Origin: an uncultured Pseudomonadota bacterium
GTDB taxonomy: Bacteria > Pseudomonadota > Gammaproteobacteria > Steroidobacterales > Steroidobacteraceae
NCBI GenBank assembly: GCA_937920275.1
Contig: CALGVD010000114.1
Span: 1 to 37,381, forward strand
Length of the DNA: 37,381 nucleotides
Direction: 5' to 3'
The translations under genes were made by a program, and so were the position numbers. The notes under the pieces were generated by a model. The model was not told the origin of the DNA, did no database searches, and saw nothing but the letters and a program-made list of their open reading frames with translations. Shown piece after piece: positions 17,089 through 26,249 of the stretch (positions are counted from its first letter, which is position 1; each line of letters begins with the position of its first letter).

Positions 17089-17132
17089 GACCGGCTGTTT
17101 CCCTTGGACATCGGTCGTCACCCCTCCCCACC

Positions 17133-20024
17133 ATGCAGCCGATCCGGATCCGGGGCGCGCGCACCCACAACCTGCGCAATCTAGACCTCGACATCCCCCG
17201 CGACCGCCTGGTCGTGGTGACCGGGCTGTCAGGTTCGGGCAAGTCCTCGCTCGCCTTCGACACCCTCTATGCCGAGGGACAACGCCGCTACGTCGAGTCG
17301 CTGTCGGCCTACGCCCGGCAATTCCTCTCCGTGATGGACAAACCCGATGTGGACCACATCGAGGGCCTCTCGCCCGCCATCGCCATCGAGCAGAAGGCCG
17401 CCTCCCACAACCCGCGCTCCACCGTCGGTACGGTCACCGAGATCCACGACTACCTGCGTCTGCTCTACGCGCGGGCGGGCGTACCCCACTGCCCCGACCA
17501 CGGTCTGCCGCTCGAAGCCCAGACCGTGAGCCAGATGGTGGATCAGGTGCTGCAGATGACCGAGGGGACCGCCGTGCTGCTGCTTGCACCCCTGGTGCAG
17601 GATCGCAAGGGCAGCCACGAGACGACCCTGCGCGACCTCCAGTCGCAAGGCTTCGTGCGCGCCCGCATCGACGGCCAAGTGCACGAACTCGATGCCGCGC
17701 CGGAACTCGATGCAAGGCGCAAGCACAGCATCGATGCGGTGATCGACCGCCTGCGGCTGCGTCCCGACGCCGCGCAGCGCCTCGCCGAGTCCTTCGAGAC
17801 CGCGCTGCGGCTCTCCGGTGGCACGGCGCGGGTGGTGACGCTCGAGGAACAGGATGCGGGCGGTGCGGGACTGCTGTTCTCCAATCGCCACGCCTGCACG
17901 GTCTGCGGCCACGCCGTGCCGACACTCGAACCGAAGATGTTCTCCTTCAACAGCCCCGCCGGCGCCTGCCCGACCTGCGACGGTCTGGGTGAGCAGCCTT
18001 TCTTCGACCCTGCGCGGCTCGTCGCCTTCCCGCACCTGTCGCTCGCGGGCGGCGCGGTGCGCGGCTGGGACCGCCACAACCCGCATTACCTGCAAGTCAT
18101 CAGCGCGCTGGCCACCCACTACGGTTTCGACATCGAGGAGCCTTGGCAGGAACTGCCGGAACGGGTGCGAGAGGTGCTGCTCAACGGCAGCGGCGATGAA
18201 CTCATCACCTTCACCTATGCCGCTGCCCGCGGCAGCAGCACCGAACGGCGGCATCCTTTCGAGGGCATGCTTCGCAACATCGAGCGTCGCTGGAACGACA
18301 CCGAATCGCCGACGGTGCGCGAGGAACTCGCCCGCTACCGCGGCCTGCGCCCCTGCCCCGACTGCGGTGGCAGTCGGCTCAACCGCGATGCCCGCCATGT
18401 CAGGGTCGGCGGGCGGACCCTCCCCGAGATCACCCGTCTCGCGGTAAGCGAGGCGGCGGCGCTGCACACGGCGCTGCGGCTGCCCGGTTGGCGCGGCGAA
18501 GTCGCCAGCAAGGTGGTCCATGAGATCTCCGAACGGCTTCGCTTCCTGGTCGATGTCGGACTCGAGTACCTGACCCTCGACCGTGCGGCGGACAGCCTCT
18601 CGGGCGGGGAGGCGCAGCGCATCCGGCTCGCCAGCCAGGTCGGCTCGGGTCTCACCGGCGTCATGTACATCCTTGATGAACCTTCCATAGGCCTGCATCA
18701 ACGCGACAACGGCCGGCTGCTGGCGACGCTGCGCCGCTTGCGCGACCTCGGCAACACCGTGATCGTCGTCGAACATGACGAGGAGGCGATCCTCGCCGCA
18801 GACCATGTGATCGATCTCGGACCCGGCGCGGGAGCGCACGGTGGCGCGGTGGTCGCCTCTGGCACGCCGGCGCAGATCAAAGCGGACCCGCATTCCCTGA
18901 CCGGGCGATACCTGGCCGGTACGGAGCGCATCGAGGTGCCCGCGGTCCGCACTCCGCCGCAACCGGGGCGTGAGCTCCGGGTGATCGGCGCGACCGGAAA
19001 CAATCTCAGGGATGTCACGGTCGGCTTCCCGCTCGGTCTCTTCACCTGTGTCACCGGGGTCTCCGGTTCGGGCAAGAGCACACTCGTCAACGATACGCTG
19101 CTGCGCCGTGCGCTCGCCCAACTCGGCGGCGGGCCGTCCGATGCAGCGCCCTGTCGCGGTCTCGAGGGCCTCGGTCATATCGATCGCGTGATCGAGATCG
19201 ACCAGGACCCGCTCGGTCGCACGCCGCGCTCGAACCCTGCCACCTACACCGGACTGTTCGCGGGTCTGCGGGAACTCTTCTCCCAAGTGCCCGAAGCACG
19301 CAGCCGCGGCTACGACGTGGGACGCTTCAGCTTCAATGTAAAAGGGGGTCGATGCGAGGCCTGCCAAGGCGATGGCGTGATGCGCATCGAGATGCACTTC
19401 CTGCCCGATGTCTACGTGCCCTGCGACACCTGCGGTGGTCGGCGCTACAACCGCGAGACGCTGGAGATCCGCTATCGCGGCCGCAACATCCACGAAGTGC
19501 TCGAGATGACCGTGGAGGATGCGTCGCCGTTCTTCCGCAACATCCCTGCCGTGCATCCGAAGCTGCAGACGCTGATCGATGTCGGACTCGGGTACCTGAA
19601 ACTCGGACAGAACGCGACCACCCTCTCCGGCGGTGAAGCGCAGCGCGTCAAACTCGCGCGCGAGCTCTCCAAGCGCGCCACCGGGCGCACGCTGTATGTG
19701 CTCGATGAGCCCACCACCGGGCTGCATTTCCACGATGTGGCGCAGTTGCTCCGGGTGCTGCAACGGTTGCGCGACGAGGGCAACACCGTGGTGGTGATCG
19801 AGCACAACCTCGATGTGATCAAGGCGGCGGACTGGCTCATCGACCTGGGTCCGGAGGGCGGCTCGGGTGGGGGTGAGTTGGTCGCGACCGGCACACCTGA
19901 GGCGGTGGCGCTTGTGCCGACCTCGCACACCGGACGCTATCTTGCGCCGCTGCTCCGTCCGTCCGGGGCCGCGCCGTCCGTCGCGAGATCCGGCGCCAGA
20001 GCGGTGCGAGCGAAGAAACGCTGA
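17133..20024 (+). CDS. uvrA: excinuclease ABC subunit A
   Basis: UvrA recognises DNA damage and loads UvrB in nucleotide excision repair. The 963-residue protein matches E. coli UvrA (940) end to end. It has two ABC ATPase modules with Walker A motifs GLSGSGKSS (31-39) and GVSGSGKST (642-650), two LSGGEAQR signatures, and zinc-finger CxxC pairs at CTVCG and CPTCDG in the first half and at CEACQGDG and CDTCGG in the second. The ATG at 17133 yields the canonical start ([11 protein letters not shown]). The last 88 bases overlap the acetyltransferase gene on the other strand; this tail ([17 protein letters not shown]) is beyond the conserved part. Confidence 0.98.
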   Translation: MQPIRIRGARTHNLRNLDLDIPRDRLVVVTGLSGSGKSSLAFDTLYAEGQRRYVESLSAYARQFLSVMDKPDVDHIEGLSPAIAIEQKAASHNPRSTVGTVTEIHDYLRLLYARAGVPHCPDHGLPLEAQTVSQMVDQVLQMTEGTAVLLLAPLVQDRKGSHETTLRDLQSQGFVRARIDGQVHELDAAPELDARRKHSIDAVIDRLRLRPDAAQRLAESFETALRLSGGTARVVTLEEQDAGGAGLLFSNRHACTVCGHAVPTLEPKMFSFNSPAGACPTCDGLGEQPFFDPARLVAFPHLSLAGGAVRGWDRHNPHYLQVISALATHYGFDIEEPWQELPERVREVLLNGSGDELITFTYAAARGSSTERRHPFEGMLRNIERRWNDTESPTVREELARYRGLRPCPDCGGSRLNRDARHVRVGGRTLPEITRLAVSEAAALHTALRLPGWRGEVASKVVHEISERLRFLVDVGLEYLTLDRAADSLSGGEAQRIRLASQVGSGLTGVMYILDEPSIGLHQRDNGRLLATLRRLRDLGNTVIVVEHDEEAILAADHVIDLGPGAGAHGGAVVASGTPAQIKADPHSLTGRYLAGTERIEVPAVRTPPQPGRELRVIGATGNNLRDVTVGFPLGLFTCVTGVSGSGKSTLVNDTLLRRALAQLGGGPSDAAPCRGLEGLGHIDRVIEIDQDPLGRTPRSNPATYTGLFAGLRELFSQVPEARSRGYDVGRFSFNVKGGRCEACQGDGVMRIEMHFLPDVYVPCDTCGGRRYNRETLEIRYRGRNIHEVLEMTVEDASPFFRNIPAVHPKLQTLIDVGLGYLKLGQNATTLSGGEAQRVKLARELSKRATGRTLYVLDEPTTGLHFHDVAQLLRVLQRLRDEGNTVVVIEHNLDVIKAADWLIDLGPEGGSGGGELVATGTPEAVALVPTSHTGRYLAPLLRPSGAAPSVARSGARAVRAKKR

Positions 20025-20503
20025 CGCACTTCGCCATCGACGAGCGTCTCTTGATGGCGGCCCTCGGTGTAGCGGCGTACCGTGCCGCGCCAGAACTTCA
20101 CAGCGGGTGCGTGGCGTTGCAAGGCTGCGGTCCGCCATTCGCCGCCGAACCGGTCGAACAACAACATCGCGGCCGCCCGCCCCACTCCGCGGCCGCGCTG
20201 ATCCGGCTCGACATAGTATTCGGCCACACTGCGTGACGACGGCGATTCCCGTCGAATCAAAGAAAAACCCGCCGGCTGCCCGTCACGCAGCAACAGGATC
20301 ACATCGGCGTCCCTCGCGGTGATCCAATGCCGCGCCTCTTCGAGCGCCGACAGATCGAGCGCGCCCGGAGCACCATCACCGTGGTCGGCGACCGCCATCA
20401 CGGCCGCCTCACCTGCGAATTCACGCAGCCAACGGGCATAGGCTGCGATGAACCATCGACGATCTTCGATGCGTTCGCGCGCATCCCGCAGACCCACAGG
20501 CAT
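19937..20503 (-). CDS. GNAT-family N-acetyltransferase
   Basis: A 188-residue acetyltransferase of unknown substrate. Motif A, which binds acetyl-CoA, is visible as [20 protein letters not shown] (96-115), and motif B as [10 protein letters not shown] (131-140). The ATG at 20503 is chosen for GGAGAG seven bases upstream; a GTG at 20524 would start inside the U-tract of the preceding terminator. Its last 88 bases run antisense to the end of uvrA. A strong terminator just upstream (20527-20567) isolates it from the lipoprotein gene, so it needs its own promoter or read-through. Confidence 0.85.
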   Translation of the reverse strand: MPVGLRDARERIEDRRWFIAAYARWLREFAGEAAVMAVADHGDGAPGALDLSALEEARHWITARDADVILLLRDGQPAGFSLIRRESPSSRSVAEYYVEPDQRGRGVGRAAAMLLFDRFGGEWRTAALQRHAPAVKFWRGTVRRYTEGRHQETLVDGEVRQRFFARTALAPDLATDGAAPDGRSSGAR

Positions 20504-20526
20504 CGATCGGCTCTCCGCGGTCACCC

Positions 20527-20567
20527 AAAAAAAACAGGCCCGGGAGGTGTCACCACCAGCCCGGGCC
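20527..20567 (-). terminator. intrinsic terminator of the small lipoprotein gene
   Basis: On the minus strand an 8-bp GC stem, GGCCCGGG with CCCGGGCC (20560-20567 and 20537-20544), encloses a second short stem (GGTG/CACC) and is followed by TG and eight U residues (20527-20534). This is a textbook Rho-independent terminator 48 bases past the lipoprotein stop codon. Confidence 0.93.
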
Positions 20568-20615
20568 CGTCGCAGGGCCTGGTGGCCCTTTCAAGGAGCA
20601 ATCCTCTTCAGAGAA

Positions 20616-20885
20616 TTACTGCTTGGCCTCTTCGACAACGGCCGTCGCAGCATCGACGGTCGCGTCAGCGGCCTCCGTCACGGCATCGGCGGTCGCGTCG
20701 ACAGCGGCGCCCGCAGCGTCGGTCGCAGCGGCAGCAGCGTCGGTCGCAGCGGCAGCGGCGTCGGTCGCAGCAGCAGCGGCTTCGGTGGCGGCTGCGTCAA
20801 CAACGGCAGCAGCCTCTTCCTTCTTCACGCAAGCGGTCAGGGCGAGCGCCGCGAGAACCGCGGCGAGAGCGAGCTTCGTCTTCAT
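20616..20885 (-). CDS. small alanine-rich lipoprotein with heptad repeats
   Basis: An 89-residue predicted lipoprotein: signal peptide with lipobox LTAC and lipidated Cys19, then KKEE, then an Ala-rich region (about 25-80) built from near-identical ATDAAAA heptads. It would form a long helix or coiled coil, as in Lpp-like envelope tethers or spacers, and ends in VVEEAKQ. I do not recognise a named family. The ATG at 20885 has GGGGAAA eight bases upstream. It is a single-gene transcript, with its own terminator and a divergent neighbour (pepQ). The repeats are encoded by a 21-bp tandem DNA repeat, so the length may vary between strains. The sequence is too low in complexity for a functional call. 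Confidence 0.85.
   Translation of the reverse strand: MKTKLALAAVLAALALTACVKKEEAAAVVDAAATEAAAAATDAAAAATDAAAAATDAAGAAVDATADAVTEAADATVDAATAVVEEAKQ
20716..20778. repeat. 21-bp tandem repeat, three copies, in the lipoprotein gene
   Basis: The unit starts GCGTCGGTCGCAGC and occurs at 20716-20736, 20737-20757 and 20758-20778, with one or two differences; a degenerate fourth unit follows to about 20799. Each copy encodes one seven-residue helical repeat. Confidence 0.9.
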
Positions 20886-21006
20886 TGTGAAATTTCCCCA
20901 AAAATAGAGTGGACAAGTGGAAATCAAACAACCTAGCTAGTTTGTCTGGCGACTCAAGTCGCGCGCGAATGCTACAGGTTTTTACGGGGATTTGGAACGA
21001 ATATAC

Positions 21007-21018
21007 CGGCTATAGCCG
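21007..21018. promoter_or_regulatory. 12-bp perfect palindrome upstream of pepQ
   Basis: CGGCTATAGCCG reads the same on both strands. It lies in the 269-base spacer between the divergent lipoprotein and pepQ genes and could be a regulator half of a larger operator. Confidence 0.4.
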
Positions 21019-21043
21019 CTGTCAGTCCGGCGCAACAGCGTCC

Positions 21044-21068
21044 GGAGGGGTGGGGAGGGTGGGGGTGG
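21044..21068 (+). promoter_or_regulatory. G-quadruplex motif upstream of pepQ
   Basis: Four runs of three to five G (21047-21050, 21052-21055, 21057-21059, 21061-21065) are separated by single bases. One-base loops make this one of the most stable G-quadruplex consensus forms. It is on the pepQ coding strand, 90-111 bases before its start and just upstream of the putative promoter. Confidence 0.75.
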
Positions 21069-21100
21069 CTGGCCGGCCAGCCGGGCAGATAGCCTAGAAT
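21067..21100 (+). promoter_or_regulatory. putative pepQ promoter with 16-bp perfect palindrome
   Basis: GGCTGGCCGGCCAGCC (21067-21082) is a perfect palindrome at the position expected for the -35 region of a -10 box TAGAAT (21095-21100; 5 of 6 matches). No consensus -35 hexamer is present, so the promoter may depend on an activator or be blocked by a repressor bound here. Confidence 0.5.
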
Positions 21101-21154
21101 GTCACCCCATCTCAACACTGCGGCGGGCATCCGCCCCCCCCAAGCAGGCCCCCC

Positions 21155-22489
21155 ATGCCGAACGCCGACACCCCAACCCTCCTCTTCAACGCCCACCTCG
21201 CCACGATCGGCGAACGGACCGCGGCAGCCTTGCAGGCCTGCAAGTTCGACGGGCTCATCCTGCATGCCGGGGAGGCCATCGAGATCTTCCTCGACGACCA
21301 TAACTACCCCTTCAAAGCCCATGCCCCCTTCCGATGGTGGGCGCCGCTGCTGGATGCGCCAGGGTCGATGGTGGTCGTCCGGCCAGGGCATCCGCCGAGG
21401 CTGTTGTTCCGGGTAGAGACCGACTTCTGGTACCAACCGGCGACGCTGCCCGCGCGGGGTTGGCCGGAGTCGTTCGAGGTGGTCACCGTCCACTCGGCCG
21501 AGGAGGTCCGTGCCGCGCTGCCGGCGGACCTCAGCCGTTTCGCTTGGATCGGCGATCCGGCTCCCTCGCTCAGCACCCTCGCGCCCGGGGCGATCAACCC
21601 GGCGGAACTGATGCGCCGGCTGGACCATGCCAGGGGACGCAAGACCCCCTACGAGATCGCTTGCCTGCGCGAGGCGAACCGCATCGGCGCGCGCGGCCAT
21701 CGCGCCGCCGAGACCTGTTTCCGCAGCGGCGGCAGCGAGTACGAGATCCACCAAGCCTTCGCCACGGCCTGCGGCCAACGCGAGCATGAACTGCCCTACA
21801 ACGCCATCGTTGCGCTCAACGAAGCCGCCGCCGTGCTGCATTACCAGGTGCTGCGTCGTGACCGCCCCGCCCCGCCCCGCTCGTTGTTGCTCGATGCCGG
21901 GGCGAGCTACGCCGGCTACGGCAGCGATATCACCCGTACCTGGTCACACTCGGATCCGGACTTCGCCGCCTTGGTGGGGGAGATGGACGCGCTTCAGCGC
22001 GGTCTGTGCGCCATGGCGGCACCGGGGGTCGATTGGCGGGACATCCATCTGTCGGCGGTTGAACGCATCGCGACTCTGCTGCGCGACGCGGGGGTGATCC
22101 GCTGCGGAGTGGAGGAGTCGCTCGACAACGGTGTGGCCCGCCTTTTTTTCCCGCATGGCATCGGGCATATGCTTGGCCTGCAGGTGCACGATGTCGGCGG
22201 CTTCATGGAGGATGAAAGCGGCACCACCTCGCTTCCGCGCCCGAGACAGGATCCCGCGCTGCGCCTGACCCGCCTCTTAGAGCCGGGATTCGTGGTCACG
22301 ATGGAACCCGGCCTCTACTTCATCGAGGCACGGTTAGCTCCGGCGCGCTCCGGCCCGCTCGCAGCGCATATCGACTGGGCGCGCGTGGCGGCGCTGCAAC
22401 CCTTCGGCGGCATCCGGATCGAGGATGACCTCGCCATCACCGCCGAGGGTTGCGACAACCTCACCCGTGAGGCGTTCAGCCTTTCCTGA
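21155..22489 (+). CDS. pepQ: Xaa-Pro dipeptidase PepQ
   Basis: A 444-residue M24B metallopeptidase that splits dipeptides with C-terminal proline; length and sequence closely follow E. coli PepQ (443). The dinuclear metal ligands are visible: Asp247 and Asp258 ([19 protein letters not shown]), His338 ([10 protein letters not shown]), Glu384 (TMEPGLYF) and Glu423 (GGIRIEDD). The N-terminal creatinase-like domain includes [12 protein letters not shown]. The ATG at 21155 follows a C-rich stretch without a good ribosome binding site. The final 14 bases overlap the end of mscL on the opposite strand. It shares a proline-peptide salvage theme with the iminopeptidase at 4778. Confidence 0.96.
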   Translation: MPNADTPTLLFNAHLATIGERTAAALQACKFDGLILHAGEAIEIFLDDHNYPFKAHAPFRWWAPLLDAPGSMVVVRPGHPPRLLFRVETDFWYQPATLPARGWPESFEVVTVHSAEEVRAALPADLSRFAWIGDPAPSLSTLAPGAINPAELMRRLDHARGRKTPYEIACLREANRIGARGHRAAETCFRSGGSEYEIHQAFATACGQREHELPYNAIVALNEAAAVLHYQVLRRDRPAPPRSLLLDAGASYAGYGSDITRTWSHSDPDFAALVGEMDALQRGLCAMAAPGVDWRDIHLSAVERIATLLRDAGVIRCGVEESLDNGVARLFFPHGIGHMLGLQVHDVGGFMEDESGTTSLPRPRQDPALRLTRLLEPGFVVTMEPGLYFIEARLAPARSGPLAAHIDWARVAALQPFGGIRIEDDLAITAEGCDNLTREAFSLS

Positions 22490-22868
22490 GCGCGTCGCGG
22501 ATCTCCTCGAGGAGCACTTCGCTGCGCGGCGGCGGCGGCGCTTCAGCCGGTGCAGGCTCGCGCTTCAGGCGGTTGATGGCCTTGATGGCGACGAACAGCG
22601 CCAGCGCGATGATCGTGAAATCGAAGACCGTCTGAAGGAAAGCGCCCCACTTCAGCACGACATCGGCGCCGTCAGCGCCGGTACCGAGCGATGTTCCGAG
22701 CTCGTTGAACGAAACGCCGCCCACGGCCTTGCCGAGCACCGGCATCACGACATCGCCGACGAATGACGACACGATCTTGCCGAACGCACCGCCGATCACG
22801 ACACCGACCGCAAGGTCGATGACATTGCCGCGCATGGCGAACTCACGGAATTCTTTTGCGATACTCAT
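22476..22868 (-). CDS. mscL: large-conductance mechanosensitive channel
   Basis: A 130-residue inner-membrane channel that opens at high membrane tension to release solutes on osmotic downshock. The N-terminal helix and first membrane span are clear ([20 protein letters not shown], residues 9-28), then a periplasmic loop (about 44-74), the second span (about 75-97), and the C-terminal cytoplasmic bundle ([13 protein letters not shown], 117-129) after a Pro-rich linker. The ATG at 22868 has GGAGGATCC upstream. It is convergent with pepQ and overlaps it by 14 bases. Confidence 0.97.
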   Translation of the reverse strand: MSIAKEFREFAMRGNVIDLAVGVVIGGAFGKIVSSFVGDVVMPVLGKAVGGVSFNELGTSLGTGADGADVVLKWGAFLQTVFDFTIIALALFVAIKAINRLKREPAPAEAPPPPRSEVLLEEIRDALRKG

Positions 22869-22956
22869 GTCTGGATCCTCCCCCTGTTGTGGTCGCGGGC
22901 TCAATCGGCCCGCCTCGATCGCAAGTGTAGCCGGTGGGCCCGCCCGCGGCAGTCGT

Positions 22957-22984
22957 ACCAAGGCACTACTGGACCAAGGCACTA
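22957..22984. repeat. 12-bp direct repeat between mscL and rplQ
   Basis: ACCAAGGCACTA is present at 22957-22968 and again at 22973-22984. It lies about 90-115 bases upstream of mscL, in its possible promoter region. Confidence 0.85.
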
Positions 22985-22989
22985 GATGA

Positions 22990-23000
22990 GGGGGGGGGGG
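22990..23000. repeat. homopolymer of eleven G
   Basis: An uninterrupted G11 run followed by TGGAGG, between the mscL upstream region and the end of the ribosomal operon. Such tracts are prone to slippage in replication and sequencing. Confidence 0.85.
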
Positions 23001-23034
23001 TGGAGGCTCGACTGGCGGCCCCTAGATAGCAGAA

Positions 23035-23063
23035 GGCCGGCGTCCCTTGCGGATACGCCGGCC
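23035..23063 (-). terminator. candidate terminator of the ribosomal operon
   Basis: GGCCGGCGT (23035-23043) pairs perfectly with ACGCCGGCC (23055-23063) around an 11-base loop, 73 bases past the rplQ stop. On the minus strand it is followed by TTCTGCTATCT, a poor U-tract, so termination may be partial or Rho-assisted. Confidence 0.55.
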
Positions 23064-23082
23064 CAGAACTGACCAACCGTCC

Positions 23083-23110
23083 CCCGATCGACGGTATCCC
23101 GATCGACGGT
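23083..23110. repeat. 13-bp direct repeat downstream of rplQ
   Basis: CCCGATCGACGGT occurs at 23083-23095 and 23098-23110 (15-base period), between the rplQ stop and the candidate terminator. Confidence 0.9.
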
Positions 23111-23136
23111 GACCCGCCCCCCTGCGGAGGCGGTGT

Positions 23137-23658
23137 TCAGCCGATGGCTGCGGCAGCCTTACGGACCCGCGGCTTGACGCCCTTCGGCGTGTTGCCACCC
23201 GCGGCGGGTTTCGCCGTCTTGGCCTTCTTGGCCTTGGCCTTAGCCTTGCCCTTGCCCTTGGTAGCACCGGCCTCGCTGAGCGTATCCTCAGTTGCGGGCG
23301 CAGCGCGATCGACGAGCTGCATCAGGGCCATCTCGGCGGAGTCGCCCGGGCGCGGCATCATGTGCAGGATGCGGGTATAACCGCCCGCACGGGCCTGGAA
23401 CCGCGGCCCCAGGTCGTCGAAGAGCTTCTCGACCACCGGCATGTCGCGCAGGCGGGCGAACGCCAACCGCCGACGGGACTCGGTGTCCGTCTTGCCGAGC
23501 GTGATCAGCGGCTCGACGACACGGCGCAATTCCTTGGCCTTGGCCAGGGTGGTACGGATGGTTTCGTGACGCAGCAGCGCAACGCTGAGATTCCGCAGCA
23601 GCGCGCGGCGATGCGGAGCGTTACGCGACAACTGTCGCCCGATGAGTCTATGACGCAT
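23137..23658 (-). CDS. rplQ: 50S ribosomal protein L17 with long C-terminal tail
   Basis: Residues 1 to about 122 are standard L17 ([20 protein letters not shown], then the [18 protein letters not shown] core), which lines the exit side of the 50S subunit. The remaining 50 residues are a Lys/Ala-rich extension ([18 protein letters not shown] and following), making 173 residues against about 127 in E. coli. The tail is strongly basic and probably disordered, so it may contact rRNA. It is the last gene of the alpha operon, 55 bases after rpoA. Confidence 0.97.
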   Translation of the reverse strand: MRHRLIGRQLSRNAPHRRALLRNLSVALLRHETIRTTLAKAKELRRVVEPLITLGKTDTESRRRLAFARLRDMPVVEKLFDDLGPRFQARAGGYTRILHMMPRPGDSAEMALMQLVDRAAPATEDTLSEAGATKGKGKAKAKAKKAKTAKPAAGGNTPKGVKPRVRKAAAAIG

Positions 23659-23713
23659 ATCGAACCTCGATAAATCAGCATGGCAGCACGGCCTTGGCGG
23701 CCGCGCCTACCCG

Positions 23714-24721
23714 TTACATGAGCCCGGCGCGCTCGTCGTCGTGGCGCAGGCCAGCCGGCGGCCAACCATCCAGACGCATACCGAGCATGAGCCCGTGGCT
23801 CTGCAGGACTTCCTTGATCTCCGTGAGCGACTTCTTGCCCAAGTTGGGCGTGCGCAGCAGCTCGACTTCGGTGCGCTGCACGAGATCACCGATGTAGTGG
23901 ATGTTCTCGGCCTTCAGGCAGTTCGCGCTGCGGACCGTGAGCTCGAGCTCATCGACCGGACGCAGCAGGATCGGATCGAACTGCGCGGACTCGGACTTGC
24001 CGCTGGCGTCTTCTTCGCCCTGCAGATCGACGAACACCGACAGCTGGTCCTTCAGGATGCTGCCGGCGCGACGGATCGCCTCTTCCGAGTCGATCGTGCC
24101 GTTGGTCTCGATGTCGATGATGAGCTTGTCGAGATCGGTGCGCTGCTCGACACGGGCGGCCTCGACCGCATAGGTCACTCGGCGGACCGGGCTGAACGAC
24201 GCATCGAGCTGCAGACGGCCGATCGGCCGCGTCGCTTCCTCGAACACCGCGCGTTGCGACGCCGGGCGATACCCGCGTCCACGCTCGATCCGCAGGACCA
24301 TGGTGAGCTCGCCCGCCTTGGTGAGGTTGGCGATCACGAGATCCGGATTGACGACCTCGATGTCATGGTCGAGCTGGATGTCCCCCGCGGTCACCGGCCC
24401 CGGACCCTTCTTGGAGAGGCGCAGCTCGGCCGAGTCGCGCGAATGCATGCGGATGGCGACCTGCTTGAGGTTGAGGAGGATATCGACCACATCCTCCTGG
24501 ACGCCTTCGATGGAGGTGTACTCGTGCAGCACGCCCTCGATCTCCGCTTCCGTGATGGCCGCTCCGGGCATCGAAGAAAGCAGTACGCGGCGCAGCGCAT
24601 TGCCGAGCGTATGGCCGAAGCCACGCTCGAACGGCTCTATGACCACCCGGGCCTGACGCGGGGCGAGCGGGCTCACCTTGACCACGCGGGGCTTGAGGAA
24701 TTCGTTGACAGATCCTTGCAT
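23714..24721 (-). CDS. rpoA: RNA polymerase alpha subunit
   Basis: A 335-residue protein (E. coli 329). The N-terminal assembly domain (about 1-235; [25 protein letters not shown] near the start) dimerises and seats beta and beta-prime. A linker rich in acidic and Ser residues (about 236-250) leads to the C-terminal domain, which binds UP elements and activators ([12 protein letters not shown] contains the DNA-contact Arg). The ATG at 24721 gives the family start [12 protein letters not shown]. The tail [12 protein letters not shown] is slightly longer than usual. It is encoded between rpsD and rplQ. Confidence 0.98.
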   Translation of the reverse strand: MQGSVNEFLKPRVVKVSPLAPRQARVVIEPFERGFGHTLGNALRRVLLSSMPGAAITEAEIEGVLHEYTSIEGVQEDVVDILLNLKQVAIRMHSRDSAELRLSKKGPGPVTAGDIQLDHDIEVVNPDLVIANLTKAGELTMVLRIERGRGYRPASQRAVFEEATRPIGRLQLDASFSPVRRVTYAVEAARVEQRTDLDKLIIDIETNGTIDSEEAIRRAGSILKDQLSVFVDLQGEEDASGKSESAQFDPILLRPVDELELTVRSANCLKAENIHYIGDLVQRTEVELLRTPNLGKKSLTEIKEVLQSHGLMLGMRLDGWPPAGLRHDDERAGLM

Positions 24722-24753
24722 ATTCGGTGCCTCTGCTCTGGCGAACCAGGCGA

Positions 24754-25377
24754 TTACTTCGAGTACAACTCGATGACCAGGTTCTCGTTGATGTCGGGCA
24801 GGATCTCGTCCCGCGCCGGCACCTGCTTGAAGACGCCTTTCATCTCCTTGTCGTCCACCTGCACCCACTCGGGCAAACCGACCTGCGAGGCGATCTGCAT
24901 CGCGCTCTGGATGCGCAGCTGCTTGCGGGCCTTCTCGCGGATCTGGACGATGTCGCCCGCGCGCAGTTGGCAGGATGCGATGGTGACGACGTTGCCGTTC
25001 ACCTGCACGCCTTTGTGGCTGACGAGCTGGCGGGCCTCGGAGCGCGTGGCCGCGAATCCCATGCGGTATACCACGTTGTCGAGACGGCACTCGAGCAGCT
25101 TCAACAGGTTCTCACCGGTCGAGCCGGTGCGACGGGCCGCCTCGGTGTAGTAGTTCGCGAACTGCCGCTCGAGCACGCCGTACATACGGCGCAGCTTCTG
25201 CTTCTCACGCAGCTGGCTGCCGTACTCGGACAGACGGCTCTTGCGCTCGCTCTTGACGCCGCCGGGCGGCACCTGCAGCTTGCACTTCGATTCGAGCGGC
25301 TTCACGCCGCTCTTCAGGAAAAGGTCGGTGCCCTCGCGACGCGCGAGCTTGCACTTGGGTCCAATATAACGGGCCAT
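24754..25377 (-). CDS. rpsD: 30S ribosomal protein S4
   Basis: A 207-residue primary 16S-binding protein. It starts [20 protein letters not shown] and contains the S4 RNA-binding fold ([32 protein letters not shown]). It is the classical translational repressor of the alpha operon in E. coli; whether the rpsM leader here has the S4 target was not established. It begins 34 bases after rpsK. Confidence 0.98.
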   Translation of the reverse strand: MARYIGPKCKLARREGTDLFLKSGVKPLESKCKLQVPPGGVKSERKSRLSEYGSQLREKQKLRRMYGVLERQFANYYTEAARRTGSTGENLLKLLECRLDNVVYRMGFAATRSEARQLVSHKGVQVNGNVVTIASCQLRAGDIVQIREKARKQLRIQSAMQIASQVGLPEWVQVDDKEMKGVFKQVPARDEILPDINENLVIELYSK

Positions 25378-25411
25378 TCGATATGCCTCTGGAGGGGTTC
25401 GGTTCGCGGCG

Positions 25412-25819
25412 TCAGACGCGGCGTTTCTTGGGCGGCCGGCAGCCGTTGTGAGGGATCGGCGTGACATCCGCGATGCTGGTGATCTTCAGTCCGCAGTTGT
25501 TGAGCGCCCGGACCGCCGACTCGCGACCCGGTCCCGGACCCGCGACCCGGACTTCGACGTTGCGCAGCCCGTGCTCTTGCGCGGCGTTCCCGGCTTTCTC
25601 AGCGGCCACCTGCGCAGCGAACGGCGTCGACTTGCGTGAGCCGCGGAAGCCACAACCACCCGAGGTCGCCCACGAGAGCGTGTTGCCCTGGCGGTCGGTG
25701 ATCGTGATGATCGTGTTGTTGAAGGACGCATGCACATGCGCGATTCCGTCGAGCACGTTCTTGCGCGCCTTCTTCGGCTTCTTGGCGCCGCCGGCGCCCT
25801 GCTGCTTGTTGTCTGCCAT
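25412..25819 (-). CDS. rpsK: 30S ribosomal protein S11
   Basis: A 135-residue platform protein of the small subunit. The family core is intact ([51 protein letters not shown] and the basic RPPKKRRV end). The Gln/Gly/Lys-rich N-terminus is a usual variable region. It lies 15 bases after rpsM. Confidence 0.98.
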   Translation of the reverse strand: MADNKQQGAGGAKKPKKARKNVLDGIAHVHASFNNTIITITDRQGNTLSWATSGGCGFRGSRKSTPFAAQVAAEKAGNAAQEHGLRNVEVRVAGPGPGRESAVRALNNCGLKITSIADVTPIPHNGCRPPKKRRV

Positions 25820-25834
25820 ATCTTGCCTGCTGCC

Positions 25835-26215
25835 TTATGCCTTGCCCGGGGGCGCGTTGAGCTTGACTGCCTGCTTGCGCGGGCCCTTTCGCGTGCGCGC
25901 ATTGGTGCGCGTGCGCTGGCCACGGATCGGCAACCCCTTGCGGTGGCGCAAGCCACGGTAGGTGCCGAGGTCCATGAGCCGCTTGATGTTCATCGACACC
26001 TCACGCCGCAGATCGCCTTCCACCAGCCCCTTGGCGAGCTGGGCGCGGATCGCACCCACCTCAGCGTCAGTGAGATCTTTGACCTTGGTGGTCGGGTCTA
26101 CGCCCGCCGCCTCGCAGACAGCGCGCGAGCGCGTGCGCCCGACACCGAAGATGTGCGTGAGTCCGATGACCACATGCTTGTTCATCGGGATGTTTATGCC
26201 GGCGATACGTGCCAT
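25835..26215 (-). CDS. rpsM: 30S ribosomal protein S13
   Basis: A 126-residue protein of the 30S head that contacts tRNA and the A-site finger. It begins [20 protein letters not shown] and ends with the basic [15 protein letters not shown] tail. ATG at 26215 is the family start. It is the first gene of the alpha operon, with a strong promoter candidate just upstream (26250-26277). Confidence 0.98.
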   Translation of the reverse strand: MARIAGINIPMNKHVVIGLTHIFGVGRTRSRAVCEAAGVDPTTKVKDLTDAEVGAIRAQLAKGLVEGDLRREVSMNIKRLMDLGTYRGLRHRKGLPIRGQRTRTNARTRKGPRKQAVKLNAPPGKA

Positions 26216-26249
26216 GTTTCCTTGCCCCGAAGCCGCCTGAACGCGCGGC

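Noticed and set aside
16917-17132. An SOS (LexA) box between ssb and uvrA
   Set aside because: No convincing CTG-N10-CAG or other palindromic SOS-type site was found by eye.
17229-20138. A 969-codon open frame on the minus strand opposite uvrA
   Set aside because: It is the antisense shadow of uvrA in GC-rich DNA; it has no family similarity, and uvrA matches its family end to end.
20504-20524. GTG at 20524 as the start of the acetyltransferase
   Set aside because: It would lie at the end of the upstream terminator U-tract with no ribosome binding site; ATG at 20503 has GGAGAG correctly spaced.
23035-23063. A confident Rho-independent terminator after rplQ
   Set aside because: The stem is strong but the following bases are not a U-tract, so it is listed only as a candidate.
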